Shown here: piece by piece, positions 22,210 through 32,935 of the stretch
Layout of the letters: the number at the start of each line of letters is the position of its first letter
Numbering within the stretch: the first letter of the stretch is position 1
Source of the DNA: Dastarcus helophoroides
Lineage: Eukaryota; Arthropoda; Insecta; Coleoptera; Bothrideridae
Direction: 5' to 3'
DNA length: 64,000 bases
Assembly (NCBI GenBank): GCA_028583605.1
Contig: CM053326.1
Location: 11,292,587-11,356,586 of the forward strand
Notes under the pieces: generated by a model
What the model saw: the letters and a program-made list of their open reading frames with translations, nothing else
Database searches by the model: none
What the model was told of the DNA's origin: nothing
Program-made: the position numbers and the translations under genes

Positions 22210-22933
22210 CTTATAGGGCTTTCCACATTAACTTGCAATTAAAGCTTGTAGTCATTTCCATGGCTGGAATGCTTTCCGGAATTTCAATGTGGAAATTTTA
22301 AATTTGGTATAGTTATTTTACCATTCATTAGTCCCATTAAGAGCAGGTAGTTGGGACGCTTCTTACGTAGAACCCGAAACAAATACGGGACGCTAGATAC
22401 CTCCTTACGGATGTAATTAGTAAGCTTGGGACGCTAGTTACATTTTCCGAACCCTTGAGCTGGGAGGGAGTCAATTAGTAAAATCTTAATTGGGTTGGGG
22501 GTTGAGCGATACCCCATTTGAAAGGTCGTTCAATTGCCTATTTAATTATACCACACACTTGACCATTCTTTTTAGTACTTTTCGAAAAATCAGGGAAAAC
22601 CCCTAAACTAGTCATAGATGCGAAAAACAGTAAGAATATCGATGTTATATTTAAATTAATTGGTTAAAATGGATGAGATTGAAGTCAAATAGCCATCTGA
22701 AGTTTCCTTTTGCTTTTTGCTACAAAAGAATATTTAAACGCTTGGTAGAAATAAGTAACGAAAGGATAAGGAATCTGTACCAAATGTTCAAAGATAAAAA
22801 GAACATAAGATTTTTTTAGTTTTTTGTTAAATTATTTATTATTTACCTTCACTTTTCACGAGTTCAAGGTTCTACGTTTTTAAATTGTTTGCATGGTGTA
22901 CACACTTCAACAAAGGATAGATTATTTTCATTT

Positions 22934-23926
22934 ATGGAGGATCTGGAAGGTGTGCAAGAAGAACGGCGGCAATTTTTAATGAGAGAAATCCCCATAGTAA
23001 TTTAAATCACAAGTATGTCTTGGAATTAGTTGCAAAATTTACTGAAACCGGTTCCCTTTCCAACAAAAAAGAAGAAATAGACATGTTTTAAATGAAGCAG
23101 CTCAAATAGAAGTTTTAGGCACTTTCACTGCGGATCCGACCACCTCATTTCGTACTGTAGCTCGCGAAGTAGGAATATCACACGAAATAGTAAGGAGAGC
23201 GCTAAAATTAAATAAATTCCATCCATGTAAAATGCAAATTCAACAAATTTTTGATGACAATTTTGACAGAAGGATTCAATTTTGCGAAACAATGACAGAT
23301 TTCATAAATAACAACCAAATTATTTTAAACAACATTTGTTTCAGTGATGAGGGTACCTTTTTCCTTAATGGGCACGTTAGCATACAGAATTGCCGATACT
23401 GGAGCGGTGAAAATGCGCGTCTTTTTACGGGAAGATAATTCACACTATCCAGAAAAAATTAACGCATGGGCTGGTATAATTGGAAATGCAATTGTTGGAT
23501 CTATATTCATTGAGGGAAAACCTAACAGGTGAGCACTACTTAAATCTTCTTGGTGATATAATAAACCCCTTAATAACAGATAATTTAGAAGATCAAGTTG
23601 ATGAGGCTGGTAATGTTGTTTTGCAAGAAGATCTTCTTCGCTTCCAACAGGTTGGAGCTCTAACACATTACTTTCTTCTGGTTAGGCAATGGTTCGATAA
23701 CAGATATCTTGGCAAATGGATTGACAGAAGAGGAGCAATCAAATGGCCACCACGATCACCCGATTTAAAGCTGTGGGGATACCTTAAATTAATTGTTTAT
23801 AAAACACAGCCTAGAGATTTGGACGAATTGAAGGGAAGAATTACAGCTGCGTGTAGAGAAATTGAATTACAAGTTTTTCAGAACGTTAGGGAGGCATTCG
23901 AGAGTAGACTATATATCACTGTTTAG
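22934..23926 (+). pseudogene. Mariner-type transposase, broken
   Basis: The reading starts near ATG 22934 (MEDLEGVQEERRQF) and continues across several frameshifts. It contains the HTH region NLNHKYVLELVAKFTETGS, then EVGISHEIVRRALKLNKFHP, the first catalytic block NICFSDEGTFFLNG, CRYWSGENARL, NAWAGIIGNAIVG, GKWIDRRGAIKWPPRSPDL and LWGYLKLIVYKTQPRDL, ending at a TAG at 23924-23926. The second catalytic Asp of the usual QQDGAP block is Val (QQVGALTHYF). Breaks occur near 23090, 23437 and 23530. It is a dead copy of a cut-and-paste transposase. Confidence 0.88.
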
Positions 23927-24306
23927 AAAATAATGGACAACATTTTGAAAATTTAATTAACTACTTTTTTAACAACTTGTTTATGTTTCATAGCCATTAC
24001 ATGTATGACCTAGCTTGTTTAGAAGTTTTTTTTTTGATTTTTGGAAAACTATTGAACTGAGAGGTCAATTATGTGGTATACTTAAAAAGGCAATTAAAAG
24101 ACTTTTAAATGAGGTATCGCTCAACCCCTTTCTCATTTAGGATTTCAGGGGTTGACTCCGCCGTCTCAAGTGTTGATATAATTTAATTGAAAATCAGCTG
24201 AAAAGATGTCTTCCTTGAAAATAAAATTGACGTGTTTTTGCCAAACTCCATATTTTATAAAACAATTGCCATATTAAAGGTGGTTCGTTTTCAAATTGAC
24301 ACAGTG

Positions 24307-25664
24307 TAGGGTATATCTAAACTATTTCTTTAAAGTCTAAAATTAATGCTGGAAGAAAAAAGTTTGATGCCATTTAACAAGGGGCGTAGCTACCGCCGCA
24401 TCAAAGATACGAGACCCCGAACGTGTGTAAACAAAAATTTATAAAATGTTATCCACAATCTCACTTAAACTCTTAGGCCGTACTTTCCAGGAAAAAAGAA
24501 ACATATAAAAAAGTGCCCAACTTGCCTAAAGAAGGTTTTACTTCAAAAATTACGTCTTAAAAGAAATCTCTTTTTTTCCCGTGATAAGCGGGCGCCCAAA
24601 AGTAGGCAATACAGAACGTCTCACGTCCGGTTCAACAGCTGAAAGAAATTTTTCGAAATTAAAACTGACAAAAGATTATCTAAAGACTTCTATGGGACTG
24701 GAAAGATAAAATAAACATTTTAAAATATGGTCCAAACCTTCTAAGTCGAAAATTGACAAAATTTTCAATAAAAGTTTAAATTTTAAGTCAAAAATTTTTA
24801 AGGCCCAAATTATTGAAAAAAATTTGAAATTTTTAGAAATGTCTGAAATGTTCATAGACAGTTATATTTTCAAAAAAAGTAAAGATTTTCAACATTTGAA
24901 AAAATCGTAAACATCTTAGAAATGTTGACATTTTCAAAAAATTCGAGAATTCAGAAAAATTATCGATGAAACTCTTAAAAACAATTAGAGATTTTTTACA
25001 AAAGCGAAATTTTGAAAAAATAGTCCAGAAGTTAAAAAATAGTCCAAATTTAAACTAAGTGGTCAAAATTTTAAAAAACTTCCAAAATTTTTGAAAATTG
25101 TAAATATACCGAAGAAAAGTCAAAAATAACAAAAGAATTTTTAAAAAAGCCGAAATTTTGAATAGTTTAAAATTTTAAAAAGGTAAACATTTTTTAAAAA
25201 GCCAAAATTTTTTAATGAAAATTTTTATAAAAATTTAAAATTTTGAACAAATGCTGAAATTTAAAAAAGTCCAGATTTTGAGAAAAAAATGTCTACATTT
25301 TAAAAAAATTGTAAATATACCGAAGAAAAGTCAAAAATAACAAAAAACTATTTTAAAAACGCCCAAGTTTTGAATAGTTTAAAATTTTAAAAAGGTAAAC
25401 ATTTTTTAAAAAAGCCAAAATTTTTTAATGAAAATTTTCATAAAAATTTAAAATTTTGAACAAATGCTGAAATTTAAAAAAATCCAGATTTTGAGAAAAA
25501 ATGTCTACATTTTAAAAAAATTCTAAACTTGACCAAAAAATTTCAGATTTTTCGAAAAAATTCGGAATTTTACGCAATATTAAAAAAATTTTTGAATCAC
25601 AATTGCAAAGAAATTAAAAATTTTTCCAAAACAAATAGAAATGTTGCAAAAATGATAAAATTTT
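24307..25664. repeat. Intergenic then A-rich repeat filler with a 215-bp tandem pair
   Basis: 24307-24640 has ggggcgtagctaccgccgc and gggcgcccaaaagtaggc, which look like mobile-element edges, but no element could be closed. From 24640 the A-rich filler begins. Two head-to-tail copies of about 215 bp lie at 25095-25309 and 25310-25531 (both contain aaatataccgaagaaaagtc). No gene. Confidence 0.55.
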
Positions 25665-27805
25665 GAACACCCTTTTTTCAGATAACTCCAAATTTACCTT
25701 TTTCGTTAAACTTCAATTGTCCTTTCATAATCTGATATCTCCATTTTTTGAAGTTATTGGTCAAAATTTCGATTTTTCTTGAGCTTTCTTCTACAAATTC
25801 CACTTTAATTCCAATGTTCCAATTTTTTTCTTGAAATTTTAAAAGAAAACGTAAATTCTAATGATTTTTTAGGATGCCGACTTCCTACAAGTTCTTAAAA
25901 TTTGAGGATTTAACTTTTTCTTTCAGAATTTCCCTTGTTTCAAATTTTTTCTTGAAACTTGGAATTTTAAAGTCAAAATTTCAAGAAAAAAATACAACAT
26001 TATATCCCATTTTAAAACCGGGCTTTTGAAATTGATATCGAAATTTTGAAAGTAAATTTAAAAATTTTGACTTTTTTGAAATTTTGACTTTGTAAATATA
26101 TTTTGCAATTTTTTTTAATTCTACAATTTCTGGCCAAATTAGGACTTTCTAAAAATGTGGATATTTGTTTTTCAAAATTTCGACTTTATTTTGAAAACTT
26201 CTAACTTTTTCAAAATTCCAAATTTTTTGTGATTTTTGCATTAAAATTTCGAATCTTTTTGAAAACTTCGATTATTTCTCAAAATAAAAAAGTATTTTGA
26301 AAATTTCGGTTTGTTCAAAATTTTATTATTTTGAGAAATAATCGAAGTTTTCAAAAAGAGTCGAAATTTTAATGCAAAAATCACAAAAAAATTTGGAATT
26401 TTGAAAAAGTTAGAAGTTTTCAAAATAAAGCCGAAATTTTGAAAAAAAAAATATCCACATTTTTAGAAAGTCCTAATTTGGCCAGAAATTGTAAAATTAA
26501 AAATAATTGCAAAATATATTTACAAAAGTCAAAATTTCAAAAAAGTCAAAATTTTTCAAAACAAAAATCGAAATTTTGTAAAAATGATCTTTTGAAAAAA
26601 ATGAAATTGTCAAAACAATTGAAAATTTAATGGGTAAAATTTTCGGACAATTGTGAACTATTCACCAAATTTTTGAATGGAAACTGTCATGAAAAATTAA
26701 AATTTTTGAAAAAGGTCCAAATTTGGTTTAAAATTTAAAATTTTCAGAAAAATTCGAAATTTTACAAGATATCCGACATCAAAAAAGTCAAAATTTCAAA
26801 GAAAATCTTGATTTTCCAAAAAGAATCAAAAGTTTGCAAAATTTATGAAATTTTGAAACAAAAACGAAATAAAAAAAATCATCCTTTTTTCAAAAAAAAA
26901 TTTGAATTAATTAATTTATTATCTTAACCCAAATTTTCCATGGGAAAATTAAAATTTCAAGTTCAACAGCAAATTTTCGGAAAAAAGCGAAATCTCAATT
27001 TTAAAGATGAAATTTTAGGAAAAATTTATATGTAGCTGAAAAATTTGGGAAGAAATTTACCCTTTTAAGAAAAGCACTAAAATCGATTTTTGACACAAAA
27101 GTTCAATTCTTCATGGTAGACCCTTATTGGACGAAGAAATGTTAAATAAATTGAAAAAAACACAAAAGTTCAAGTAGGAGCAACGGAACGAACTTTCGAA
27201 TTTTAATAGGAAATTTCGCGAAAACAATTAATAATAACAAATTCAAAACAATCTGAAAAAAAATTGCAACTTCGAGGCTAACATCGAAATCTGGAGATAA
27301 AAGTCAAAATTTTTGAGAACAGAAATGAGTATTTTAGCGTAAACAAAACCATGTAAAAAATTGGGAGTTTAAATTAGACATTTTCTAACACATCATTTCA
27401 AATTTACTTTCAAAATTTCGATATCAGTTTCAAAACCCAGGTTTTAAAATGGGATATAATGTATTTTTTTTCCTGAAATTTTGACTTTGAAATTCCAAGT
27501 TTCAAGAAAAAATTTAAAACAAGGGAAATTTTGAAAGAAAAAGTCAAATACTCGAATTTTAAGAACGTGTAGGAAGTCGGCATCCTAAAAAATCATTAGA
27601 ATTTACATTGTCTTTTAAAATTTCAAGAAAAAAATTGGAACATTAGAACCAAAGTGAAATTTGTAGAAGGAAGTTTTCAAGAAAAATCGAAATTTTGACT
27701 AATAACTTCAAAAAATGGAGATATCAGATTATGAAAGGACAATTGAAGTTTAACGAAAAATGCAAATTTGGAGTTATCTGAAAAAGGGGTGAAATTTCCA
27801 GAAAA
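25665..27805. repeat. Large broken palindrome (foldback) in the repeat filler
   Basis: 25665-26060 is the inverse of 27408-27805, and 26068-26293 is the inverse of 26327-26550, with the axis near 26310. Together they form one hairpin with arms of about 620 bp, interrupted in the right arm by about 857 bp (26551-27407). The left arm is T-rich and the right arm A-rich. A diverged copy of the left arm is at about 35090-35430. Confidence 0.75.
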
Positions 27806-28105
27806 GCTCGAATTTGCAAAAAAAAATTGTAAGGAAAGCTATGTTGCTAGGTTCAATGAAAAACGCGACACACTTAAGTTCAAAGTTAGAACAGAAAAAT
27901 CGAAATTTTGACTAATAACTTCAAAAAATGGAGATATCAGATTATGAAAGGACAATTGAAGTTTAACGAAAAATGCAAATTTGGAGTTATCTGAAAAAGG
28001 GGTGAAATTTCCAGAAAAGCTCGAATTTGCAAAAAAAATGTAAGGAAAGCTATGTTGCTAGGTTCAATGAAAAACGCGACACACTTAAGTTCAAAGTTAG
28101 AACAG
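27681..28105. repeat. 213-bp tandem duplication
   Basis: Two nearly identical copies start with gaaaaatcgaaattttgact at 27681 and 27894 and end ...aagttagaaca; they differ mainly in an A-run length. This is a very recent duplication, overlapping the outer edge of the palindrome. Confidence 0.85.
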
Positions 28106-29101
28106 AGCATAATTTTTTTATTTTACACTCAACATTTTAGAAGAAAATATTTCGAATAAGTTCGATATAAAAGTCCAAATTTCAAGGTTATTTTGAAAAA
28201 AATATTCAATTCAAAACTTAACACGTCACTTTAGGTTGAAATTATGAAAATAATGCCAGTATTTTTTAGAAAATGCGGAAAATCTAAGTTTCTAATGTAA
28301 TTTTCAAAAAAAGTGAGCAATTAAAAGTAAATTCGTAAATTTGAGATGAAGTTTCCTGAGTTTTGTGTAAGATTTTGAAAAAGAGGTCCAATTTCTAAAA
28401 AAATCCCAAACTTTGCAGTAACGTAAAAATTATTGTATTATTATTTATTATTATTATTCCTATGGGGTCGGTTATCCCTGCAGCACTGAAGCTTTCGCTT
28501 ATTGTGCCCCCCTCCCCAAAAAATTATTGGAAGTATGAAAATTCCACGTATCGAAAAAAAGCCATATTTTTTCCAATTCTGCTTCGATTTGTTTCGAGAA
28601 AAATACCGGTTTCCGGTTGTTTCTGTTCGAAGCCCTTATAAAATCTTTAGAAGTTAGAGCGAAATTGCAAAATAACTTTCCAAATTTGAGCGCTATGTCT
28701 TCTAGTAACATTTTCATAAGACTTATCCTCTTATTTTAGCCTCTTTATCTCCAGTTTTAAAGTTTCCCTGATTATTAATCTCCCCTATACACATCAATAT
28801 ACACAAAAAATCATAATTTTTCATGTAGTAAAAGGTCTTGATATCTGCTACTTACAATTAGACAAACTATTTAAAATTAGAATAACCTTCACAACTTTAT
28901 TTTAACACTAGTCAAATTTTTAAAGATTTCCATTACTGTACAATTTTTAATAGAGCGCACCATAAAATCTAAACAATGCTCCCTCACAAAGAGGCGCTAA
29001 AAACATTTCGTAAACAAAAATGAAAAGTTTATTTCATTCTTAAGACATTTTACAACCCCAAAAATGCATAAAAATTAAACATAAAAAATAAATCAATTAA
29101 C
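28106..29101. other. No gene seen; filler to 28430, then metallothionein 3' flank
   Basis: 28106-28430 is filler. 28441-28530 has cctatggggtcggttatccctgc and a C-run of unknown origin. 28740-29027 is unique A/T DNA. A minus-strand AATAAA at 29033-29028 fits the 3' end of the metallothionein-like gene. Confidence 0.45.
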
Positions 29102-29296
29102 TTAGGAGTTTTTCGCTTCGTTTTCCCTCTGTTTAGCTTGGCAAACGCAGTTGCTTTCTGGCGCGCAGTCGCAATTCAGACAGTTGTTAGTACATGTTTC
29201 TCCTGAAGAAAAATTACAAGGACCGGAAAATATGTATTAATTAAAATCCTTACCCTTGCATGTGATTTTTTCTTCGCCAGCATCACTTTTGTCCAT
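29102..29296 (-). CDS. Metallothionein-like cysteine-rich small protein, two exons
   Basis: Exon 1 is 29296-29254 (ATG to phase 1), followed by a donor GTAAGG at 29253 and a 51-bp intron (29253-29203). The acceptor is ttcttcAG (29204-29203) and exon 2 is 29202-29102, ending TAA. Total 144 nt gives 47 residues, beginning MDKSDAGEEKITCKG and ending in a charged tail. Seven cysteines lie at 13, 18, 22, 25, 27, 33 and 35, with CDC and CVC pairs and no aromatic residue, which is the signature of metallothioneins that bind Zn, Cu or Cd in the cytosol. A poly(A) signal lies about 70 nt past the stop. Splice sites, phase and Cys spacing agree. No clear metal-response element (TGCRCNC) was found in the first 150 bp upstream. 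Family assignment is by pattern only. Confidence 0.8.
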
Positions 29297-29823
29297 TTTG
29301 AATGAATTTTCTCTTAATTTGAAATGCGAGTATTTTGTGTTGACAAATTTGTTTCGACAAGCCTAAAGTAATTGCTAGGATTTATAAACAAATAAACAAA
29401 AATAGTAAATTTTCCAATGCACCTTAGAATATGGCTGCGTTAAATTGACTCCGTCATAGATATGTTAAATAAAAGGATCACAGATTATCGTGAAGATTAA
29501 AATTAAATCGATTCACGCTATCTGTACACATACTTTTTAAATAATTATCACCCGTGAGTAATGAATTATGTAGCATCTACAGATAAGGGTGGGTCAAGAA
29601 AACCTCTGGATTCTAGATTTATCGTGGGTTGCCTAAAAGCTTAGACCAGCAATTTGGACCCATTGTGCTATCCTTTTGATTGAGGCATCCTTGGTCATTC
29701 ATTCAGCCACCCAATTTTATTGAGAAACTGAAGAACCTTCCTTGGATGTGCCTTTCTCAAACTGGCCACACTAGGCCACAAGTCCCCTAGTGTGGATCTT
29801 CTGATTGATGCCAGGGCCGGGCA
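29297..29823. other. Upstream of the metallothionein-like gene; no other gene seen
   Basis: 29297-29580 is the presumed promoter and 5' region of the minus-strand gene. 29600-29823 is G+C-richer and may be LINE-derived (cacactaggccacaagtcccctagtgtg, a short inverted repeat at about 29769-29796) but cannot be placed. Confidence 0.35.
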
Positions 29824-30272
29824 ATGACATCACATGCTCGCCCCTGGTTAAGGTTTTCTTCCCGAACTGAAGACGCGGGAAGGGTGGCAGAGGCTTTTGC
29901 CATCACTTGTGGACTATCGCAATTAGTTGAGGAACACACAAGAATTCCTGATGTAGATACCCATCAATCTAATCTACTCGACCTTTTCCTTACAAATTCA
30001 TCAAATTCAAATAAAATCTCTGTGACATCACCTCTCGGAAATTCGGATCACAAGCTTTTAACAGCCTCTCGCACGTTTCATATACCACCTCTTTTCCAGA
30101 CGCAGTCCTGTAGGGTTTGGCACTTTAACTCTGCAACCTGCAAAGAATTAAGAGACTTCTTTGCATCTTTGCCATTGCAGGAAGTCTGCTTTAACTCAGA
30201 CAACCCTTCCTTAGTCACCGAATCTATCACCGAAACTATCCTAATTGGTATGGAATGCTCAATTCCCCACTC

Positions 30273-31086
30273 CCAAAAGAAGTCTGCCTCCAGTAAATCT
30301 TGGTTCAGTAAAAAATGTGCTCGGGCTGTCTCCTGCAAAAATCGCCATATCGTCGTTGGCGAAATAATCCCTCTGTCGAGACTCGGACCATATTTGTAGA
30401 TGCACGAAATTCTTGTAAACAGGTTATTGGCGAGGCAAAAGGTGATTTCGATCGTAAAATGCGCCAGAGGCTTATCAACTGTCCGAACGGTTCCAGGTCC
30501 TTTTGGGGATTTGCAAAGTCGATTGGAAAGAATTTTACACCTTCAAATTTTCCACCTTTACTCGATGAAAATAGCAATATTGCTACTACCTCCAAGGAAA
30601 AGGCTGACATGTTAGCCTTAATGTTTGCTGAAAATTCCAATCTTGATTCTCGAAACGCTGAAATGCCAATTCCCTATTACCAAAAGAAGTCTGCCTCCAG
30701 TAAATCTTGGTTTAGCAAAAAATGTGCTCAGGATGTGTCCTACAAAAATCGCACATAGCTGTTGGCGAAATAATCCCTCAGTCGAGACTCGGACGCCCTT
30801 GGAAGATGCAGGAAATTTTTTTAAACTGGTTATTGATGAGACAAAAAATGATTTTGATCGTAAGATGCGCCAGAGGCTTATCAACTGTCCGATCGGTTCC
30901 AGGTCCTTTTGGTGATTTGCAAAGTCGATTGGAAAGAATTTTGCATCTTCAAGTTTTCCGCCTTTACACGATGAAAATAGCAATATTGCTACTACCTCCA
31001 AGGAAAAGGCTGACATATTAGCCTTAATGTTGGCTGAAAATTCCAATCTTGATTCTCTAAACGCAGAACCCCCTATTCTTCCTAAG
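30273..31086 (+). repeat. 407-bp tandem duplication inside the LINE
   Basis: ccaaaagaagtctgcctcc occurs at 30273 and again at 30680, and the two following segments match throughout (both include cgccagaggcttatcaactg and aaggaaaaggctgacat) with scattered differences. The second unit leads on into the reverse transcriptase domain. Confidence 0.88.
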
Positions 31087-32008
31087 GTTGGCACTTCGAT
31101 GCCTGAAGTTGTTTTCAGAAAACGCACAATCAGGAGGATTCTCCTTGAGCTCGACACCTCGAAAGCTTCTGGCCTTGATGCTATTCCCGCTATTGTTCTT
31201 AAGAAGTGCACCCCAGAGTTGACTCCTGTCCTAAGCAAATGGTTCACACTCTCTTACAACAAAGGTGTATTCCCTAACATCTGGAGTGCAGCCTGTTTCT
31301 AAAAAGGCAAAAAGAAATCTGGCTAACAACTATCGCTCTATATCTTTGTTACCTTTTTGTTATATCTAAAGTGATGGAAAAGGTTATCAACATCGAGATT
31401 CTCAAATATCTGGAGAAGAATAGAATCATCTCAGACAGACAATACGGTTTCAGACAACAACGTTCAACTGGATATCTACTGGCATATGTTACTCATATCT
31501 GTAAATCAGCTATGGAAAAACATGGTGAGGCTAGGATTGTGACATTGAATATCTCAAAGGCCTTTGACAGAGTCCGGCACCGACCTCTTCTTGCCAAATT
31601 AACATCTTATGGTCTTCCTCCTGGAGTCTCTCATTTGATATCCAGTTTTCTCGCTGACAGATCTCTTCAGATCGCCGTCGATGGCATCTCATCCGAGACA
31701 CTTGCGATTAATGCAGGGATACCTCAGGGGTCTGTTCTCTTTCCCAATCTGTTTCTGTTGCACATAAACTATTTCATAGGTTCAACTTCCAATCCGATAT
31801 ACAGCTGCGCAGAAGGTAGTAGCCTGGTGTCATCTTTTTTCTGCGACAAATCATTATCCATCGCTGCTTCAGATCGACTAAGGGAACAGCACATACAGAT
31901 GATTATTCGGGATCTCGAAATCATTCTGGAATGGGGTAAGAAAAATCTAATCAGCTTCAACGCCTCAAAAGCTCAGCCCGCGGTTTTCTCTAAGAAAACA
32001 TCAAGGTA

Positions 32009-32935
32009 CAGGATCCGGCATTGAAACTTTCTTTTTTTAAAGATAAAAAATAAAGGTATAAATTGTACATTTTATTTTTTTTATTATTAGTATTAAGCAA
32101 TAACATGGGAAGTTTGAAATTAAGATGTCTTAAAAAGAATATTTGACAAGTGTCTACCGTTGCTGTCGATGCATTGTTGTAGCCGATTTCTCAAACTGAT
32201 GTGGACTCTTTCGAGCATTGCAACCGGTATATTGGCTATCTCGTGACGAATATTGTTTTTCAATTCTTCCACAGTTGCAGGACGGTTGTTATAGACTTTA
32301 GATTTAAGGTAGCCCCATAGAAAAAAATCACATGGGGCTAAATCTGGCGAGCGTGCGGGCCACGGTATGTCAACCCTGTTGGAGATGAGTCGCCCTGGAA
32401 AGTTTTCTCGCAAAACAGCCATCGAAATTCGTGATGTGTGGCCCGTGGCCCCATCTTGCTGAAACCATACTTCGCCTATAGCCATATTTTCAAGAGCTGG
32501 CAGAAAGAAGTTACTAATCATTGCCACATAACGCTCAGAGTTTACCGTAACTGTGCGATTGTCTTCCTCAAAAAAATATGGCCCAATGATTCCCAAGGTT
32601 GATATTGCAGCCCAAACTGTGACCCGATCCACATGAAGAGGCCTCCGATGAACTTCCCTAGGATTCGTGTCACTCCAATAACGCATATTTTGTTTATTAA
32701 CACAACCTGAGAGGTGGAAGTGTGCCTCATCACTAAAAAACACAACTGCTTCAGGGGGCAAATTATCAAGGAAGCGTTTCGCATGCCCTTTGTCGTGAAA
32801 CAAAATCACGTTCGGAAAGTTATGAAATAAATCTCCCCACCAACGTTCTTCTTTAAGAGCACTGCCGCGCCGCAATTATCTCCAGTAGCGTCCTCACGTC
32901 TCATTGAAAAAAGAAAGTTTCAGTGCCGGACCCTG
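32009..32935 (-). mobile_element. Tc1/mariner-superfamily element inserted in the LINE
   Basis: Termini CAGGATCCGGCATTGAAAC at 32009 and, inverted, CAGGGTCCGGCACTGAAAC at 32935; TA flanks at 32007-32008 and 32936-32937. At 927 bp it is shorter than a full-length element of about 1.2-1.3 kb. It interrupts the LINE frame between AFSKKTS-like and MDGKIPP segments, so it is younger than the LINE. Confidence 0.9.
32120..32875 (-). CDS. Mariner-type transposase, N-terminally truncated
   Basis: 251 open residues cover the DDE catalytic domain but not the N-terminal helix-turn-helix DNA-binding region. First catalytic block: VVFFSDEAHFHLSG; then KQNMRYWSDTNPREVH and VTVWAAISTLGIIGPYFF. Second Asp is in FQQDGATGHTS. 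The third is in IPWPARSPDLAPCDFFLWGY, 36 residues after the second, followed by LKSKVYNNRPATVEELK. All three acidic residues are kept. It cannot bind ends without the N-terminus, so it is probably inactive; translation is doubtful because the start lies only about 60 bp inside the element. Confidence 0.8.
   Translation of the reverse strand: MRRGSALKEERWWGDLFHNFPNVILFHDKGHAKRFLDNLPPEAVVFFSDEAHFHLSGCVNKQNMRYWSDTNPREVHRRPLHVDRVTVWAAISTLGIIGPYFFEEDNRTVTVNSERYVAMISNFFLPALENMAIGEVWFQQDGATGHTSRISMAVLRENFPGRLISNRVDIPWPARSPDLAPCDFFLWGYLKSKVYNNRPATVEELKNNIRHEIANIPVAMLERVHISLRNRLQQCIDSNGRHLSNILFKTS

Larger units (their letters stand above)
19305..22441 (-). mobile_element. MULE DNA transposon with FLYWCH finger, inserted in the mariner repeat
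   Basis: Ends GTAACTAGCGTCCCA (19305) and its inverse TGGGACGCTAGTTAC (to 22441) form the terminal repeats. Variants of tagcgtcc recur three times at each side (near 19310, 19367, 19400 and 22349, 22387, 22428), as transposase-binding subterminal repeats would. It carries a minus-strand FLYWCH-MULE gene and a nested hAT MITE at 21102-22209. I could not identify its own target duplication. Confidence 0.75.
19175..24306 (+). mobile_element. Tc1/mariner-superfamily element with long inverted repeats, split by a MULE
   Basis: Termini CAATGTGTCAATTTGAAAAC (19175) and the inverse of CACTGTGTCAATTTG (24306) are flanked by TA on both sides (19173-19174, 24307-24308). The inverted repeats are unusually long, about 250 bp: left 19175-19300 continuing at 22442-22570, right 24060-24306. 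The left repeat is cut by the MULE at 19305-22441. Removing that insert leaves about 2.0 kb with the transposase at 22934-23926. Confidence 0.85.

Noticed and set aside
27681..28105. Directly repeated units considered as a CRISPR-like array
   Set aside because: There are only two 213-bp copies without regular short repeats and unique spacers, and the context is eukaryotic.
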